This document shows positions 1 to 10,429 of a stretch of DNA of 64,000 nucleotides, one piece after another. The stretch is from Galaxea fascicularis (Eukaryota; Cnidaria; Anthozoa; Scleractinia; Euphylliidae). The notes under the pieces were generated by a model. It was not told the origin of the DNA, did not search any database, and saw nothing but the letters and a program-made list of their open reading frames with translations. The position numbers and the translations under genes were made by a program. Position 1 is the first letter of the stretch. The number at the start of each line of letters is the position of its first letter. The stretch covers positions 25,585,505-25,649,504 of the forward strand of contig OX419336.1 of the NCBI GenBank assembly GCA_948470475.1, written 5' to 3'.

Positions 1-1637
1 CCTCCAGTTCACTGCCTTCATGTTCTTCACTTGTCGAACTGGGTAAGGATTCATGGAATCAACTAGCAGATTGAGATAGGTACTTCTTGGCTAGTTTAAC
101 AAAAGATCATTTCACATCACTACGGATTGCCCTTCTTTGTCGTCTCATGGTAGTAAGAAGTTCTGGCCTTAGTTCCATGCATTGTTTTTTTCTTTAGGAA
201 GGAAATTTTCTGCAGAAACTGTGACCTGAAAAGCGAAACCAGACACTAACACTTTAGTGTTTAATGGAAGGATCTGTTTGTATCCGTTTAACAAATTATG
301 CAAAGCGTTTGAACGTTTTTCTTATCCATGTAAAAAAATTAGCATCCGTTTAACGTTTTAGACAAAACGTTTAAATGCTTTCCTTATCCGTTCATAAGAA
401 CCTAGCATCCATTTCACATCTTAGCCAAAACGTTTACATAATGGTTAGCTTTTCCGTTTAAAGCAAAATAATTACAACTCTCAACCTATCTTTTATAAAT
501 GGCCCAGCTGTATCGCGTCTGAACACAACATAAAGATTTCCACGATAAAATCATGCCTGGTACTTTGGTTGTAATTTTACCAGCGAATGATTTGGGCCTG
601 CCCATCTGAAGCCCTTGGAACAGCAAACTTGATTTGTATATCAGTCATGGCAAGTTTGTAAAAACGCATCTCTCTGGTTATGCAGCGCATATTGAGGTGA
701 TTGAACCAGTCAAATACCCTGCTTTGATAGGCAAAGTTTGTAATAAAATGTTTCAAGAAGCAATTAGTATTTCTTGGCTACAATTATTAATGCACGTAAT
801 GAATTGTCTTAGTCAAAGAACTCCTTATCAGCGACAGAAAGACAGTTGTGACCTTTGCCTGTCAAGTATTATTGTTTACAATAATTATGCAAATTCATGA
901 CATCATGTGTGAGAGTTTATAATTGTCATTTGCCTTTTATCTACTCCACAGCAAGTATCTATCTTTCTTGAAATAGAAAAAACTATAACAAATCGGCTAG
1001 ATTTTGATTCAAAAGATTCCAGTATTTTTGTATTAAGCTGATGCACATCAGAAATGTACATGTATTCATAAACAGTTGATCACTTGTGTTTTTAATTACA
1101 TTCCTGCCGGATGAAATCAAAATGAGTCAGCCGAAACAAAGATTTCTGTTTATGTTTTAACATGTAAACGATTCTTTCTAGCCAACAAACCATTTATTTT
1201 ATTGCTCATTTAACATTTTGAGCTCTCCGTTTAACGTTTTCTCCTTTCCATTTAAAAATTTCTGCAACCGTTTAATGTTTTGCTCAATCCGTTTTTCGTC
1301 TTTGCCCGACTGTTTACTGCTTCTGGTTATGCGTTTAAATGGGGAGATATCAGTTTAAACACTTGTCTTGACCATCTATAATTGTTTACCATCCGTTTTT
1401 CTTGCCTGTTTAATGAATAAGTCTTGGTGTCGGTTTTCCCTTTCCAGGTCACAACTGTCTAGAATCCATTTCAAATCTTACAAAGACATTGTCTGGATGA
1501 CATAGCAGTTGAAGGTCTCAGTGCTCGTCCACTGTTTCCCATAACCGAAATTAAGCCAGGCCATGTTTTTAACTTCAAATCTTTCCCTCTCCAAGTCCTC
1601 CTTTTGACTGATGTGACACAATTGAAGGAATGACTTA
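1..1637. other. Region without a recognised gene; CCGTTTAA-like motif clusters
   Basis: I see no convincing gene. A short open stretch at 634-900 has no recognisable domain, and its first codon is not ATG. Two patches, about 240-470 and 1190-1440, hold repeated variants of CCGTTTAACGTTTT spaced roughly 25-40 bases apart. They lie in the same orientation in both patches, with ordinary AT-rich DNA between them. The region ends at the target-site TTA (1635-1637) of the Harbinger element. Confidence 0.5.
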
Positions 1638-1975
1638 TGCTACGGTCAGATTCGCGCTAGAATCTTGCTTGACATGTCATTTTTGTTTAGATAGCAAATT
1701 CCAAGCACGATATTCAGTGTGACCTATCAGGCGTGTAACAACTTGCTTGCTTGAAATCTAATGCTGGAGTAAATAAAAGTACAAAGGATCCGAAGCTCAG
1801 CTCAAGAGTGGTGTGTACTGCTCTTGAGATGTGCTAAATAAATAAGATATGTTTTTCTTGTGCGATTTATCCAATGGGAAAGCCGCAGCACTTTTGATGG
1901 CTTGACCTGTGTCGATTTTATTCAGAGCATCAGAGTTTCGCGAATTGCAAACAGGCGGCAAAAATTATTAGAAAA

Positions 1976-3000
1976 ATGTCTGGGGATCACACTTCACCGA
2001 ATCCCTTCCTTGATTCTACTTATGGCCATGGCTATCCAGTCCAATTTCCCCTTCAAGGCGATGTTAGAGCTTTTCGGCAGACTGGCCATGCAACCGAAAG
2101 AAACAACTATGGCGCTGTCACACAAGTCCCAGATTTGGCTATCAAGCGTCCACCAGCCTCTTTTCCTTCAGCTACCCCTTTTCAGCCTTTTTACCCTGCA
2201 GTTTTTCCAAGAGCTACAAGGGATGCAGACGTCGTCGAAGAGATGTTTTCCTCATCATCAGAACGTGTAGACCTGTAGCAGGGTCAAGCAGTCAAAGCGA
2301 AGAAAATGGCGTGAAACCAAGCCAAAGCAAGTGGTCCGATACTCAGGCTTTGGTGCTCGTCGAAGAGTGGAGGGAAAGGGTAGAAGAAGTGGAAAGTAGT
2401 AGAAGTTTGGAGGCCTGGCAGAAGATTGTTAAAGCGGTCAACAAGGCAGGCCCTATTAAAACAATGAAGCAATGTAAAAACAAACTTCGAAACTTGAAGC
2501 AGGCTTACAAAGATGCGAAGACCAACAATTCGCAGACCGGACGTGCAGCAAAAACCAGTCCATTCTTTGATGTGTTTGAAGAGGTTTTGGGCTCAAGACC
2601 CGTTGTGAAAATGCCCGGGGTGCTTCAGTCATGCAGCGAATCCACTACAAGTAATTCGCCTTCATCGAGCAAATCTTCGCATACTGATTCAAGTGATTCC
2701 GATGGGGACACAGATTCCTCGCCAAAGGAAGAAAAAAACAAAAGAAAGAAGGCCAAGGCTGATGAGCCTGCTCAAAAGAAAGCAAGAAAAAGCAAAGAAA
2801 GCAATCAAAACGCTTTCATAGAATTGTCCTCAAAAATACTCGAAATGCAGAACGCTCAAGTGGAAGCGATCGAGCGATCACAAACAAGAGCAGAGGAGCT
2901 TCTGCTCAAGATGGAAATCGAGCAGAGAAAAATCGATGAAGAAAGCAGAAGAAGGGATCAGGAATTTTTCCTTCACATGGCAGAACTTTTAAACAAATAA
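1976..3000 (+). CDS. Harbinger accessory Myb/SANT-like DNA-binding protein
   Basis: In PIF/Harbinger elements this protein binds the transposon ends and helps the transposase reach the nucleus and its target. The clear part is 2311-3000. It starts with a trihelix-type Myb domain (KWSDTQALVLVEEWRERVEE, then WQKIVKAVNK and CKNKLRNLKQAYKD). A Ser/Asp-rich linker with basic KKEKNK-like patches follows, then a C-terminal coiled coil rich in Glu, Arg and Gln. This frame stays open upstream but has no ATG. The likely start is ATG 1976 in another frame, giving about 100 residues (MSGDHTSPNPF...) that run into a stop at 2278. The two frames must be joined near 2260-2280, so there is either a small indel or an unrecognised intron there. 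The domain call is firm; the N-terminus is not. Confidence 0.72.
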
Positions 3001-3303
3001 CAAGTGAAACTTACTAGTATGAAACAAGACATGGTATATAACGTGTACTAGAAAAGGACATGTTCATGGGTTTTGTTGTTTACACGAATTGCGTGACAGT
3101 TTCGTTACATTGGTAATAGGTAAAATATAATTCCATTATATACATGTATTGCTGATGTATGTTAGAAATCTCTTTAGTTTTTTAATCTATTCTTAAACTG
3201 TTCACTTTTCATTGAAATAAAAAACGTTTAAGCGTGCATCTGCTTATGTAACAAAAAAAACTATGAACAGTTGAGTTTCTAGGATAAACTAAAAGCTTTT
3301 TAG

Positions 3304-4578
3304 TCATTGTAGGTCATTTTCTATTGCTTGACGAATGGCTTGAGCTGCCGGATTCCGTACAGCGTGATGTAGACGTCTGGACTGCAAATATTCTCTCTCA
3401 ATGGCAATGACTCTTCTCAAAATCTCATGGTCGTCAAATTCTTCTCCTGATTCTTGACAAAAATTGTGTAAAATGCAGCATGTGAGGATTACTTCTGGTA
3501 CATTGATAAACCTGTTATCGATTCTCTTTAGCAAAATTCTCCATCTCCCTTTGAGAACACCAAAAGCCCGTTCAAATGTTACTCTTGCCGAGGAGAGCAC
3601 TTTGTTAAAGCGTCGTTGAATCGGGTTTAAAACAACGTTGTTAGGATAAGGCTTTAATAGCCATGGAAGGAGAGGGTATGCTCCATCCCCGAGCAGCAGA
3701 GGTCGAATATCGTTTCCGTTTATGTTTACCACGGGTTCTCTCAGAATATTGCCATTCACTGCTTTCCTGTACAGCTCGGAATTTCGAAGAACTCGAGCAT
3801 CATGCATACTACCTGGATAACCAATTGCGGCGTCCAAGAACATTAGATTCTCTCCAACAACAGCTTGCATGATCACGCTATAGCAGTGTTGTCGATCAAA
3901 ATAATCGAAAGGATTCTTTGGGGCCACTATTTCGATGTGAGTCCCGTCTATTGCTCCGACTGCCTGGGGAATTTTACATTCATCTTGAAACAGTGCAATG
4001 GCTCTTGTCGTGTCATGGTGGTTCACTGGCAATTTGATAAAACGCCTTGAAAATCTGTTCAGCGCGCGGCAAAATTCTTTGGTGATTGTGACACAGGATG
4101 ACTTGCCCACATCAAAGTGTGTAGAAACTTCACGAAAGCTTCCCCCTCCAGCCAACCTCCACAAAGCAATTGCCACTCGCTTAGCTGGAGGAATGGCTTT
4201 TCGCAGCCTGGTGTTTCTTCTTGAAATTTCTGGAGAAACAAGGTTAACTAACCGAAGAAACGTGTCCTTACGCATCCTAAAGTGTTCCTTCCAGTAGCGG
4301 GACTGGCTCTCGTCTTCAAGCATCAACTCGAACCAGCCAAAGCGTGGACGACGATGTGTCCAAGGCCATTCTGTTTTCATATTTTCCAAGTGCATTTGTG
4401 CAAAGTTTAAAAGCGTTAACGTGGTTGATGAAGCTGTTGGCAGGGTCTGTGACAATAAACCACGTTGTAGGAATAAAAAAATCCTTCTCCTTCTTCGTCT
4501 CATAGCCATGCTTCTTCTTACGCAACGCAATCGGTACAGCATAAAAAAAATAAGCAACAGAGCCAAATGTGCATCCAT
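3304..4578 (-). CDS. Harbinger transposase (HARBI1-like DDE nuclease)
   Basis: This nuclease cuts and joins the ends of the Harbinger element. The frame is open for 424 residues from a true ATG. A very basic N-terminus (RRSMAMRRRRRRIF) is followed by an HTH-like region around residues 100-180 (RMRKDTFLRL, SFREVSTHFDVGKSS). The DDE core has D211 (VGAIDGTHIEI), the conserved GSMHDARV near 260, D298 (LLGDGAYPL) and E336 (ARVTFERAFGVLKGRW). The end CCILHNFC is also typical. All three acidic residues are present and there are no internal stops, so it may still be functional. It converges on the Myb gene with about 300 bp between the two stops, which is the normal architecture. The first 80 residues are less typical and could include a retained intron. 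Confidence 0.9.
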   Translation of the reverse strand: MDAHLALLLIFFMLYRLRCVRRSMAMRRRRRRIFLFLQRGLLSQTLPTASSTTLTLLNFAQMHLENMKTEWPWTHRRPRFGWFELMLEDESQSRYWKEHFRMRKDTFLRLVNLVSPEISRRNTRLRKAIPPAKRVAIALWRLAGGGSFREVSTHFDVGKSSCVTITKEFCRALNRFSRRFIKLPVNHHDTTRAIALFQDECKIPQAVGAIDGTHIEIVAPKNPFDYFDRQHCYSVIMQAVVGENLMFLDAAIGYPGSMHDARVLRNSELYRKAVNGNILREPVVNINGNDIRPLLLGDGAYPLLPWLLKPYPNNVVLNPIQRRFNKVLSSARVTFERAFGVLKGRWRILLKRIDNRFINVPEVILTCCILHNFCQESGEEFDDHEILRRVIAIEREYLQSRRLHHAVRNPAAQAIRQAIENDLQ

Positions 4579-4770
4579 CGCAACTCACTACAAACTGGCG
4601 CAGAACATGACAGTGTTTAGATTACTTATGTCAACACTTTCTAAACAAGCAAGCAGTGAATTTGCAGTTTGACCGCAACAAGAATTCTCGCATTCCAACA
4701 CTTGCTATAGTGACGTCATAAGCAAGCATGCTAGCATGAAATCTCTAGCGCTAATCTGACCGCAACATTA

Positions 4771-5309
4771 TACTCTTTTATCATATGCAGTGTAACCCAG
4801 TTAACTATTTTCAGTTCACATTGAGATGAAAAATTAACATGTTCCTCCCCAATCTTTGATCTTGGAGCAAAATTTAAATTGACCAAATTTTTAAACGCCA
4901 ACAAAAGCTGGGAAATTCAAGAATATAAGCCAGTCAGCTAAGCTATTTTAAATAAAAACCTGAATGTTCCATTCCAACATTTGGATATATCACACTTAAC
5001 AGAAACACTCGTGCATTAGGTACCCCTGAGGATGTAAGGCTTGTTTACTGTGCTCAGAATAAAGTGTTTGTACAAAGCGCTTCTATCTATTCAGCTGGCA
5101 AGGCCAGCTTAGCATATTTTGTAAAGCTCTTGAGCACTACAACTTGCTTCAGTGACATGGATTGATAGTGAACGTTTCTGCAATGTTAACCTATGGAAAA
5201 ATAGTTAAATTTGTTGCGTTGTTTACTTCCAATGAAAAGTGCAACTCGTGATACAAAGTGGATTTGTACTACACTCAGATGATTCACACTGTTTCTTTAT
5301 TCTCCACAG
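4771..5309. other. AT-rich interval, no gene seen
   Basis: This stretch lies between the right end of Harbinger A and the first exon of the next gene. I find no long frame or repeat. It is probably intron or upstream DNA of the gene whose exons follow at 5310. Confidence 0.4.
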
Positions 5310-5720
5310 GCAAGAAATAGATTGTGGGATGTCAAGCCGCTGTTATTCCAGGAGATGGTTCCAATGGCAGCAAAGAGACCAGTTACAGAATTTGGGGGAC
5401 AGGTAATGCCCGAACACATTGCAGCATACAAGTCCCTTAATCCCAAGCCAGAACCACCAAATGAGGTATGTATTAATGTCTTTTTAATTCTGAATAGTTA
5501 AACTGATTTCCCTTGATATAATAATACTTATAAATTTGGTGGTATAACATTTCAATGTTATTTGTTTTGTTTGTAGTTGCATCGTGTCCCAATCTCTGTG
5601 GATTGGGAATGTGCGCCTTTGCCTCATGAGACATTAAAAACGAGGAATTTATATGTGAGTATGAGGGAGAAGTATCTCCCTCCAAGAAGCCAACAGAAGG
5701 GAAAAACTATACAAAGCTGA
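5310..5720 (+). CDS. 3'-terminal exons of an unrecognised spliced gene
   Basis: Two exons fit together. The first is 5310-5465, after CTCCACAG and before GTATGT. The second is 5577-5720, after TTTGTAG and ending in TGA. Both are in phase 0 and join to about 99 codons. The peptide is proline-rich with EFGGQVMPEHIAAYKSLNP and DWECAPLPHETLKTRNLY, and ends in a basic tail. I do not recognise the family. No upstream exon is evident between 4771 and 5309, so earlier exons may lie left of the Harbinger A insertion or outside the window. If so, that element sits in an intron. A host gene is likelier than a transposon because the frame is clean and well spliced, but a relic cannot be excluded. Confidence 0.5.
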
Positions 5721-6353
5721 GGGAAGGCTCTGCACAATAATGGTAATCAAAAGTGCGGGACACATGTTGCATAAGTGTTTAAAGTAAACACAAAAACATA
5801 TTTTTCACGAAGTAGTTATCTCATAGAGTAGAATATGTGTAATTTATAACACCTTAAATATGCCCCTTTCATCTACATCGTTACATTTATCAGATGATGC
5901 CTCCGTGAAATTGATAGATCATGAGTTTTGAGGAAAAGATCTTTGTATTTGATGATCTATCATCCTGACATGATTCATGGAAAAAAAGAAATACATCAAA
6001 AATTGGTTGCTGCGATTGCCCAATTTTGAGGGCTGTACTCTACTGTTTGGCTCGTTAAATTTAAAAGTGGTGGCTTGACTACAACTAGTTCCATTTCCCA
6101 CGCACCCGATTAACTAAAATATAGTGAAACTATCCTACAAACCCAGATTCGAGGTCCTTACTGTAAGCTGTGGATCGTTGTTTTTACAGCTCTCCAACTC
6201 CATTATTAAGATGTATGTATTTCATTCCCTATCACATTCATTTTTCCGACCTAAAAATTCAAGTTCTCTAAGTGTAAGAGTCGAAGTTATTACCGCTTGT
6301 CTCCACTATATTTTTTACATTGATTGAGTGCTAAAGTCACTTTCTGTCTCCTA
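5721..6353. other. AT-rich interval, no gene seen
   Basis: This follows the stop of the preceding gene. It holds no frame that looks coding and no clear repeat. A 3' UTR for the preceding gene would begin here. Confidence 0.35.
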
Positions 6354-6645
6354 GGATCAATCTACATGAAGGTGAACCAACTCGTCAGTTAATGTGGGGT
6401 GCCAAGCTAAATCATTCACGAAACAATGTCAACGTCAAGCCTTTCATCATTGACAAAAACAGTGACAGCCCATGTCCTTTCTTTGTTGCTCTGTACGACA
6501 TAGCAGAGACCACAGAGCTACTGTAGGATTACAATGACCCAGCCTGGATGTGTTATTCCAGCAGTCAGACTCTTCTTGAAAACACCTCAAACTTGGTCCG
6601 TCAGAGGGCTCGAAATTGCACCAGTATAAGGCGCACTTGTGCATA
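6354..6645 (+). pseudogene. Possible broken exon, unrecognised
   Basis: A frame after TCTCCTAG (6354) reads about 96 codons with one internal TAG near 6525 before a TAA. It includes EGEPTRQLMWGAKLNHSRN, FIIDKNSDSPCPFFVALYD and, after the stop, WMCYSSSQTLLENTSNLV. The composition looks protein-like rather than random. I do not recognise it. It could be the last exon of a gene or an element fragment. Evidence is weak. Confidence 0.25.
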
Positions 6646-6954
6646 ACATTTTAACTTCTGCAACTAAAATTTATACTTAGGTCACAATTTAGCACCTATT
6701 CTACAGCTTAGTTAATAAAACAATACTTACCAGTACTCTGTCTTACTTGCAACTAAAAGTCTGAAAACCTATCAACAAAATCCAGTGAAATTTACCTTGA
6801 ACATTGCTATTGTAGTCATCCATTTAATACACCATTACAGCGGTTTCTTCAAACAGAGTATTGCAGGTGCTCCTGGAGGGTGCCAAAAAGGATATTCTGT
6901 CTAATGTGCAAGAATCCATAGACCAGATCTATGCAGACTTTGAAGTCTGAGGGT
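6646..6954. other. Interval without a recognised gene
   Basis: AT-rich sequence with no supported coding frame. The last 100 bases before 6955 may belong to the reverse-transcriptase end of the DIRS relic that follows, but I cannot align them with confidence. Confidence 0.3.
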
Positions 6955-7305
6955 GCACAAGCCCAGATGTAGTTGTCTACACAGATGCATCTAAAACCGG
7001 TTGGGGTGCTCATATTGAACATGGCAACAACACATGTGGTGTCTGGTCAAAGTCTGAGTCACTCAGACACAAATTACTTAGAACTGTTCGCAGTTAAACT
7101 TGCCTTAGCATCCCTGTTTGATAACAGGAGCAACATTCATGTCACGGTTATGTCTGATAACACTACCACAGTCTCTTACATGAATTCCATGGGAGGTTGT
7201 AAGTCTATAGAATGCAACTCTCTTACTAAACATATTTGGGATTGGGCTAGGGAAAGAAATATTTGGTTGTCAGCAGGATTTTCCACCTTTTTGTCTTATC
7301 TCTAG
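6955..7305 (+). pseudogene. DIRS-type retrotransposon relic: RNase H fragment
   Basis: The frame reads VVVYTDASKTGWGAHIEHGN, then NYLELFAVKLALASLF, VTVMSDNTTTVSYMNSMGG and HIWDWARERNIWLSAGF. These are hallmark RNase H motifs of DIRS elements, with the first Asp in TDASKTGWG and a later Asp in SDNTTT. In the living element this domain removes the RNA strand after reverse transcription. Nothing of the reverse transcriptase or tyrosine recombinase is recognisable next to it, and the frame runs into a stop after the last motif, so it is an isolated fragment. The following 100 bases end in an ATAA microsatellite near 7413-7430. Confidence 0.75.
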
Positions 7306-7579
7306 ATGTGTGCAGAAGATAACTCATGAGCAAGCATTGGGAACCCTTGTTACAGATCTCCATTTAAACCAGCTATGCTGAACTGGAATTTCTGTATAAA
7401 TAATGTACATAAAGAAATAAATAAATAAATTATTCCTCGGTGGACAACTCAACCCTTTTTCACGGCTGTACTCAACTTGCTGATAGACAAGCTTCTTATT
7501 CTGAAGGCTTCAGCTCAGAATCTGGTTCATCTAACTCTGGACAGTCCCCATCAACTTCATCAACGACTGGAGCTGCTGG

Positions 7580-9292
7580 TATGCAAGTCATCAGGCAATC
7601 CTTGCAACCTGAAAGCTAATAAAGGAAATTTGCGAAAAACATGGAATCTGATTAACGAACTAACCTTCCACAATAGCCGCAAGACATCCAATACCTTGGA
7701 AATGAAAGCGGACAGCAAAGCAGTTAGTAATCCAATGTACATTGTGGAAACTATTAACGAACACTTTACTAATATTGCACAAGTATTAGCAGCAGATATC
7801 GCTGCTGTAGAAGTAAATCTTTAATTTTATGTGAAAACTACTGACAAATCGTCATTCTTTACAAACTCCTAGTGTTGATACTGTCTTAAGTCTTATGAAG
7901 AAAATTGATGATGAAAAAGTCGCTGGTCTCGATAAGATTCCAAGCAAGCTGTTGAAGATGGCTGCTAGCATTATCACACCTTTGCTTGCCGCCATATTTT
8001 CAAATTCCATTCTCACTGCGATATACTCAAAGGAACGGAAATCAGCCAAAGTAACTCCAATTTTTAAAAAGGGTCTTACATCGGACCCTAATAATTATAG
8101 GCCGATTTCTGTTATTCCGATAGTTTCTAAAATTTTCAAACAAATTGTTTACAACCAACTCTACCATTATTTAAATGATAACAAATTACTATCAAGTTGC
8201 CAATCAGGGTTCCACTCTTTACATAGTACTCTTATGGCTTTGCTTGAGACAACAAATAATTGGTCAGTTAACATCGACAATGAGTTATTAAATGGCGTCG
8301 TTTTCATTGACCTTACAAAGGCATTCGACACCATCGATCACGAGATTATCTTGCATAAAATGTCATTCCTGGGTGTTGACCAGGCAGCTATTGGGTGGTT
8401 CCTGTTGTAACTTAGTGGTCGAACCCAACAATGTCATGTAAATGGCAAACTATCAACTGCACGTGATCTCAGGTGTGGCGTTCCACAGGGCAGTATACTG
8501 GGTCCTTTACTTTTCTTAATTTATATTAATGACCTCCCCAACTGCCTGCTGATGACACAAATATTACACTATCGGCTAAAACGTTAACAGATCTCAAACA
8601 AGCCTTAACCCCTGAGCTAAGTAAGTTAAGCTGCTAGCTCAAAGCCAACAAGCTTAGTTTAAACGTTCGTTGCCAAAACAGTGCTAGTGATAATTGGGTC
8701 AAGGCAGAGCTTATCTGTTTGAAATAAAGACATCAAAATAAGGATTGACGATCAAATCACCAAGAAGGTTGGACATACCAAATCCTTGGGTGTTACCATA
8801 GATGCTCAACTTACTTGGTGTACACACGTTGAAGAAATAAGCAGGAAGGTATCCTCAGCTACAGGCGCCCTCAAATGAGTGCGACCCTTTATTCCGAAGG
8901 AAACTGCTGTTCAGATTTATAATGCTTTAATTTTGCCAAACTTTGATTATTGCAGCCCGGTTTGGGAATGTCTCAGTGGCTACTTGAGTGATAAGCTCCA
9001 AAAATTGCAGAATCGTGCAACTAGAATAATTACCAAATCGCCTTTTGATACGAATTCAGACCACCTCCTATCCACCGTTAACTGGGAGAGACTATCAATT
9101 AGACGACAGAAACAGAAAGCCTTAACGATGCATAAAAGAATGAATGGTCTTACCCCGGAATATCTCCAATGTCTTTTTGCTCAGAGGCACTGTAAACACT
9201 CATGTATAAGCTGCACTCTTTTACCCCAAATTTGGCCTCAAAAGTGGTGGTGCAGCTTATCTACGAGACCATCTTCATTGGGAAGTCAATAA
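7580..9292 (+). pseudogene. Non-LTR retrotransposon relic (Jockey/CR1/L2-like reverse transcriptase)
   Basis: Pieces in order on + are: a connector region (NKGNLRKTWNLINELTFHN near 7627), RT blocks at 7895-8410 (KVAGLDKIPSKLLK, NNYRPISVIPIVSKIFKQIV, QSGFHSLHSTLMALLE, GVVFIDLTKAFDTIDHEI), then CGVPQGSILGPLLFLIYIND after a stop at 8408. The FADD-type catalytic box is damaged. Sequence jumps from NDLPNCL straight to ADDTNITLS, so the aromatic residue and several codons before it are missing. The thumb and C-terminal part (8879-9292) retains QIYNALILPNFDYCSPVWE and LQNRATRIITKSPFD. Stops and frame changes near 7822, 8408, 8550 and 8640-8880 make it inactive. The endonuclease domain is absent. Confidence 0.85.
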
Positions 9293-9609
9293 CGGTCATA
9301 AATACCTCTTAAGGAGGCTCAAAATAGTTTTAGGCCTGGGTTCTAGTCGCGCGTGTTGAGCTTTACTTGCGCACGATTTAAAATCCGTGGAGAAGAAAAA
9401 CAAAAATGGCAGCGCAAAACTGTTTTTCCAAATGTATTTTCTCGCGTCAAAGAATCTATGTTGCTTCAGTGCTTTGCATACTGATGTGTCGGTATTTGTC
9501 GCGTGAGTTATTTTGACAGTGTGCATGATTATTTGTTATCAGGTATATAAGGTGATCTTTGCGTATTCAAAGTCACTTGACAGCATCTCTCATTACCGTT
9601 CTGTAAATT
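9293..9609. other. Leader of the Ngaro/DIRS element or junction sequence
   Basis: No gene is seen. The stretch 9308-9331 (CTTAAGGAGGCTCAAAATAG and on) matches 27013-27036 in inverted orientation with one mismatch, so a fragment of another dispersed repeat begins here. The last 70 bases before ATG 9610 contain TATATAAGG (9543) and may be the promoter of the DIRS-like element. Confidence 0.35.
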
Positions 9610-10422
9610 ATGGACGAAACGGGCACTGATTTTTCTCAATCGAACATCGCTGGTTCTGAGATCGGTCAAGAGAGCGGTCTTTCTGGTGAGGAAACGGTGG
9701 GATTAATTTTCCGTCTCCTGGATTCAAAGTTGGATAAGAAATTTGCTGATTTTAAGCATGCTCTCGAGCAGAAGGAGTTTTCGACGAACTCTCAAATCAA
9801 GAAGTTGAAGACTGAAGCGAAGGCTTCCAGTAGTTTCCAGTTTAAAGGTAATTTTTAGCTACAGTTTGAGTTCAATTCGAGTTTCTTAGACTCTATAAAC
9901 ATTGCTTTCGATCACCTCCATGAGGGAGATTTGTCAGGTGTTAAAAAGGAGCTTGAGAACATCAAAGGGTTACTGAACAAGTGGAACAAAGTTATACGTT
10001 TTGCAGACAAGAGTCCCGCCGGTTGGGCTGCAGTGGAAGAGTATAAATCTGACGAATTGGCTGACGATTCGGAAGACGAGAAGAAACTGCGATCTGCCGA
10101 AAGAAGGGCGCTCTCCAAGATTTGCCTGCAGAAACAGGCTCGAAGTTCTGGTCAGGCCCGTAAATTTCAGCAGGACCATGATGGCTCTATGGGTGCTGGG
10201 GGTTCTCCAAGTAGCTCTACCTCTCAGCCTTTTCGCCACCAGGCATTTGCTCAACAGTCCTTTCGGCCGAATCGGAGTACTAGAACACCACAACCTTCTG
10301 ACAAATACTTCGCCTGTGGGCAGTTTGGGCATTGGGCAAACTTGCCTTTCTGTCCTAGCTACAGCCACGCCTACAGCAACAGGGCCTTACCAGCTACCTC
10401 AACCCCTACTGTTAGCAAATAA
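9610..10422 (+). pseudogene. Gag-like protein of the Ngaro/DIRS element
   Basis: The first frame is 9610-9858 from ATG. It is acidic, with GEETVGLIFRLLDSKLDKKF, and stops early at a TAG. The second part, 9931-10422, has a helical region (KELENIKGLLNKWNKVIRFA, GWAAVEEYKSDELADDSEDE), a Ser/Gln-rich linker and a degenerate zinc knuckle (YFACGQFGHWANLPFC). In that knuckle the expected first Cys reads Tyr. Gag of this group packages the RNA. The stop and the damaged knuckle point to decay. Confidence 0.65.
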
Positions 10423-10429
10423 AGGAGTT

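Larger units (their letters stand above)
1638..4767. mobile_element. PIF/Harbinger DNA transposon, apparently complete (Harbinger A)
   Basis: The ends carry 24-bp terminal inverted repeats: TGCTACGGTCAGATTCGCGC at the left (1638 on), and at the right (to 4767) the reverse complement of TGTTGCGGTCAGATTAGCGC. Both sides are flanked by TTA (1635-1637 and 4768-4770), the usual 3-bp target duplication of this superfamily. The element is 3,130 bp. It carries the two standard genes arranged tail to tail: a Myb/SANT-like protein on + and a DDE transposase on -. A subterminal copy of GACCGCAACA lies near 4672. The intact transposase and well-matched ends suggest a young copy, but the Myb gene has a frame change near its start. 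Confidence 0.9.
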
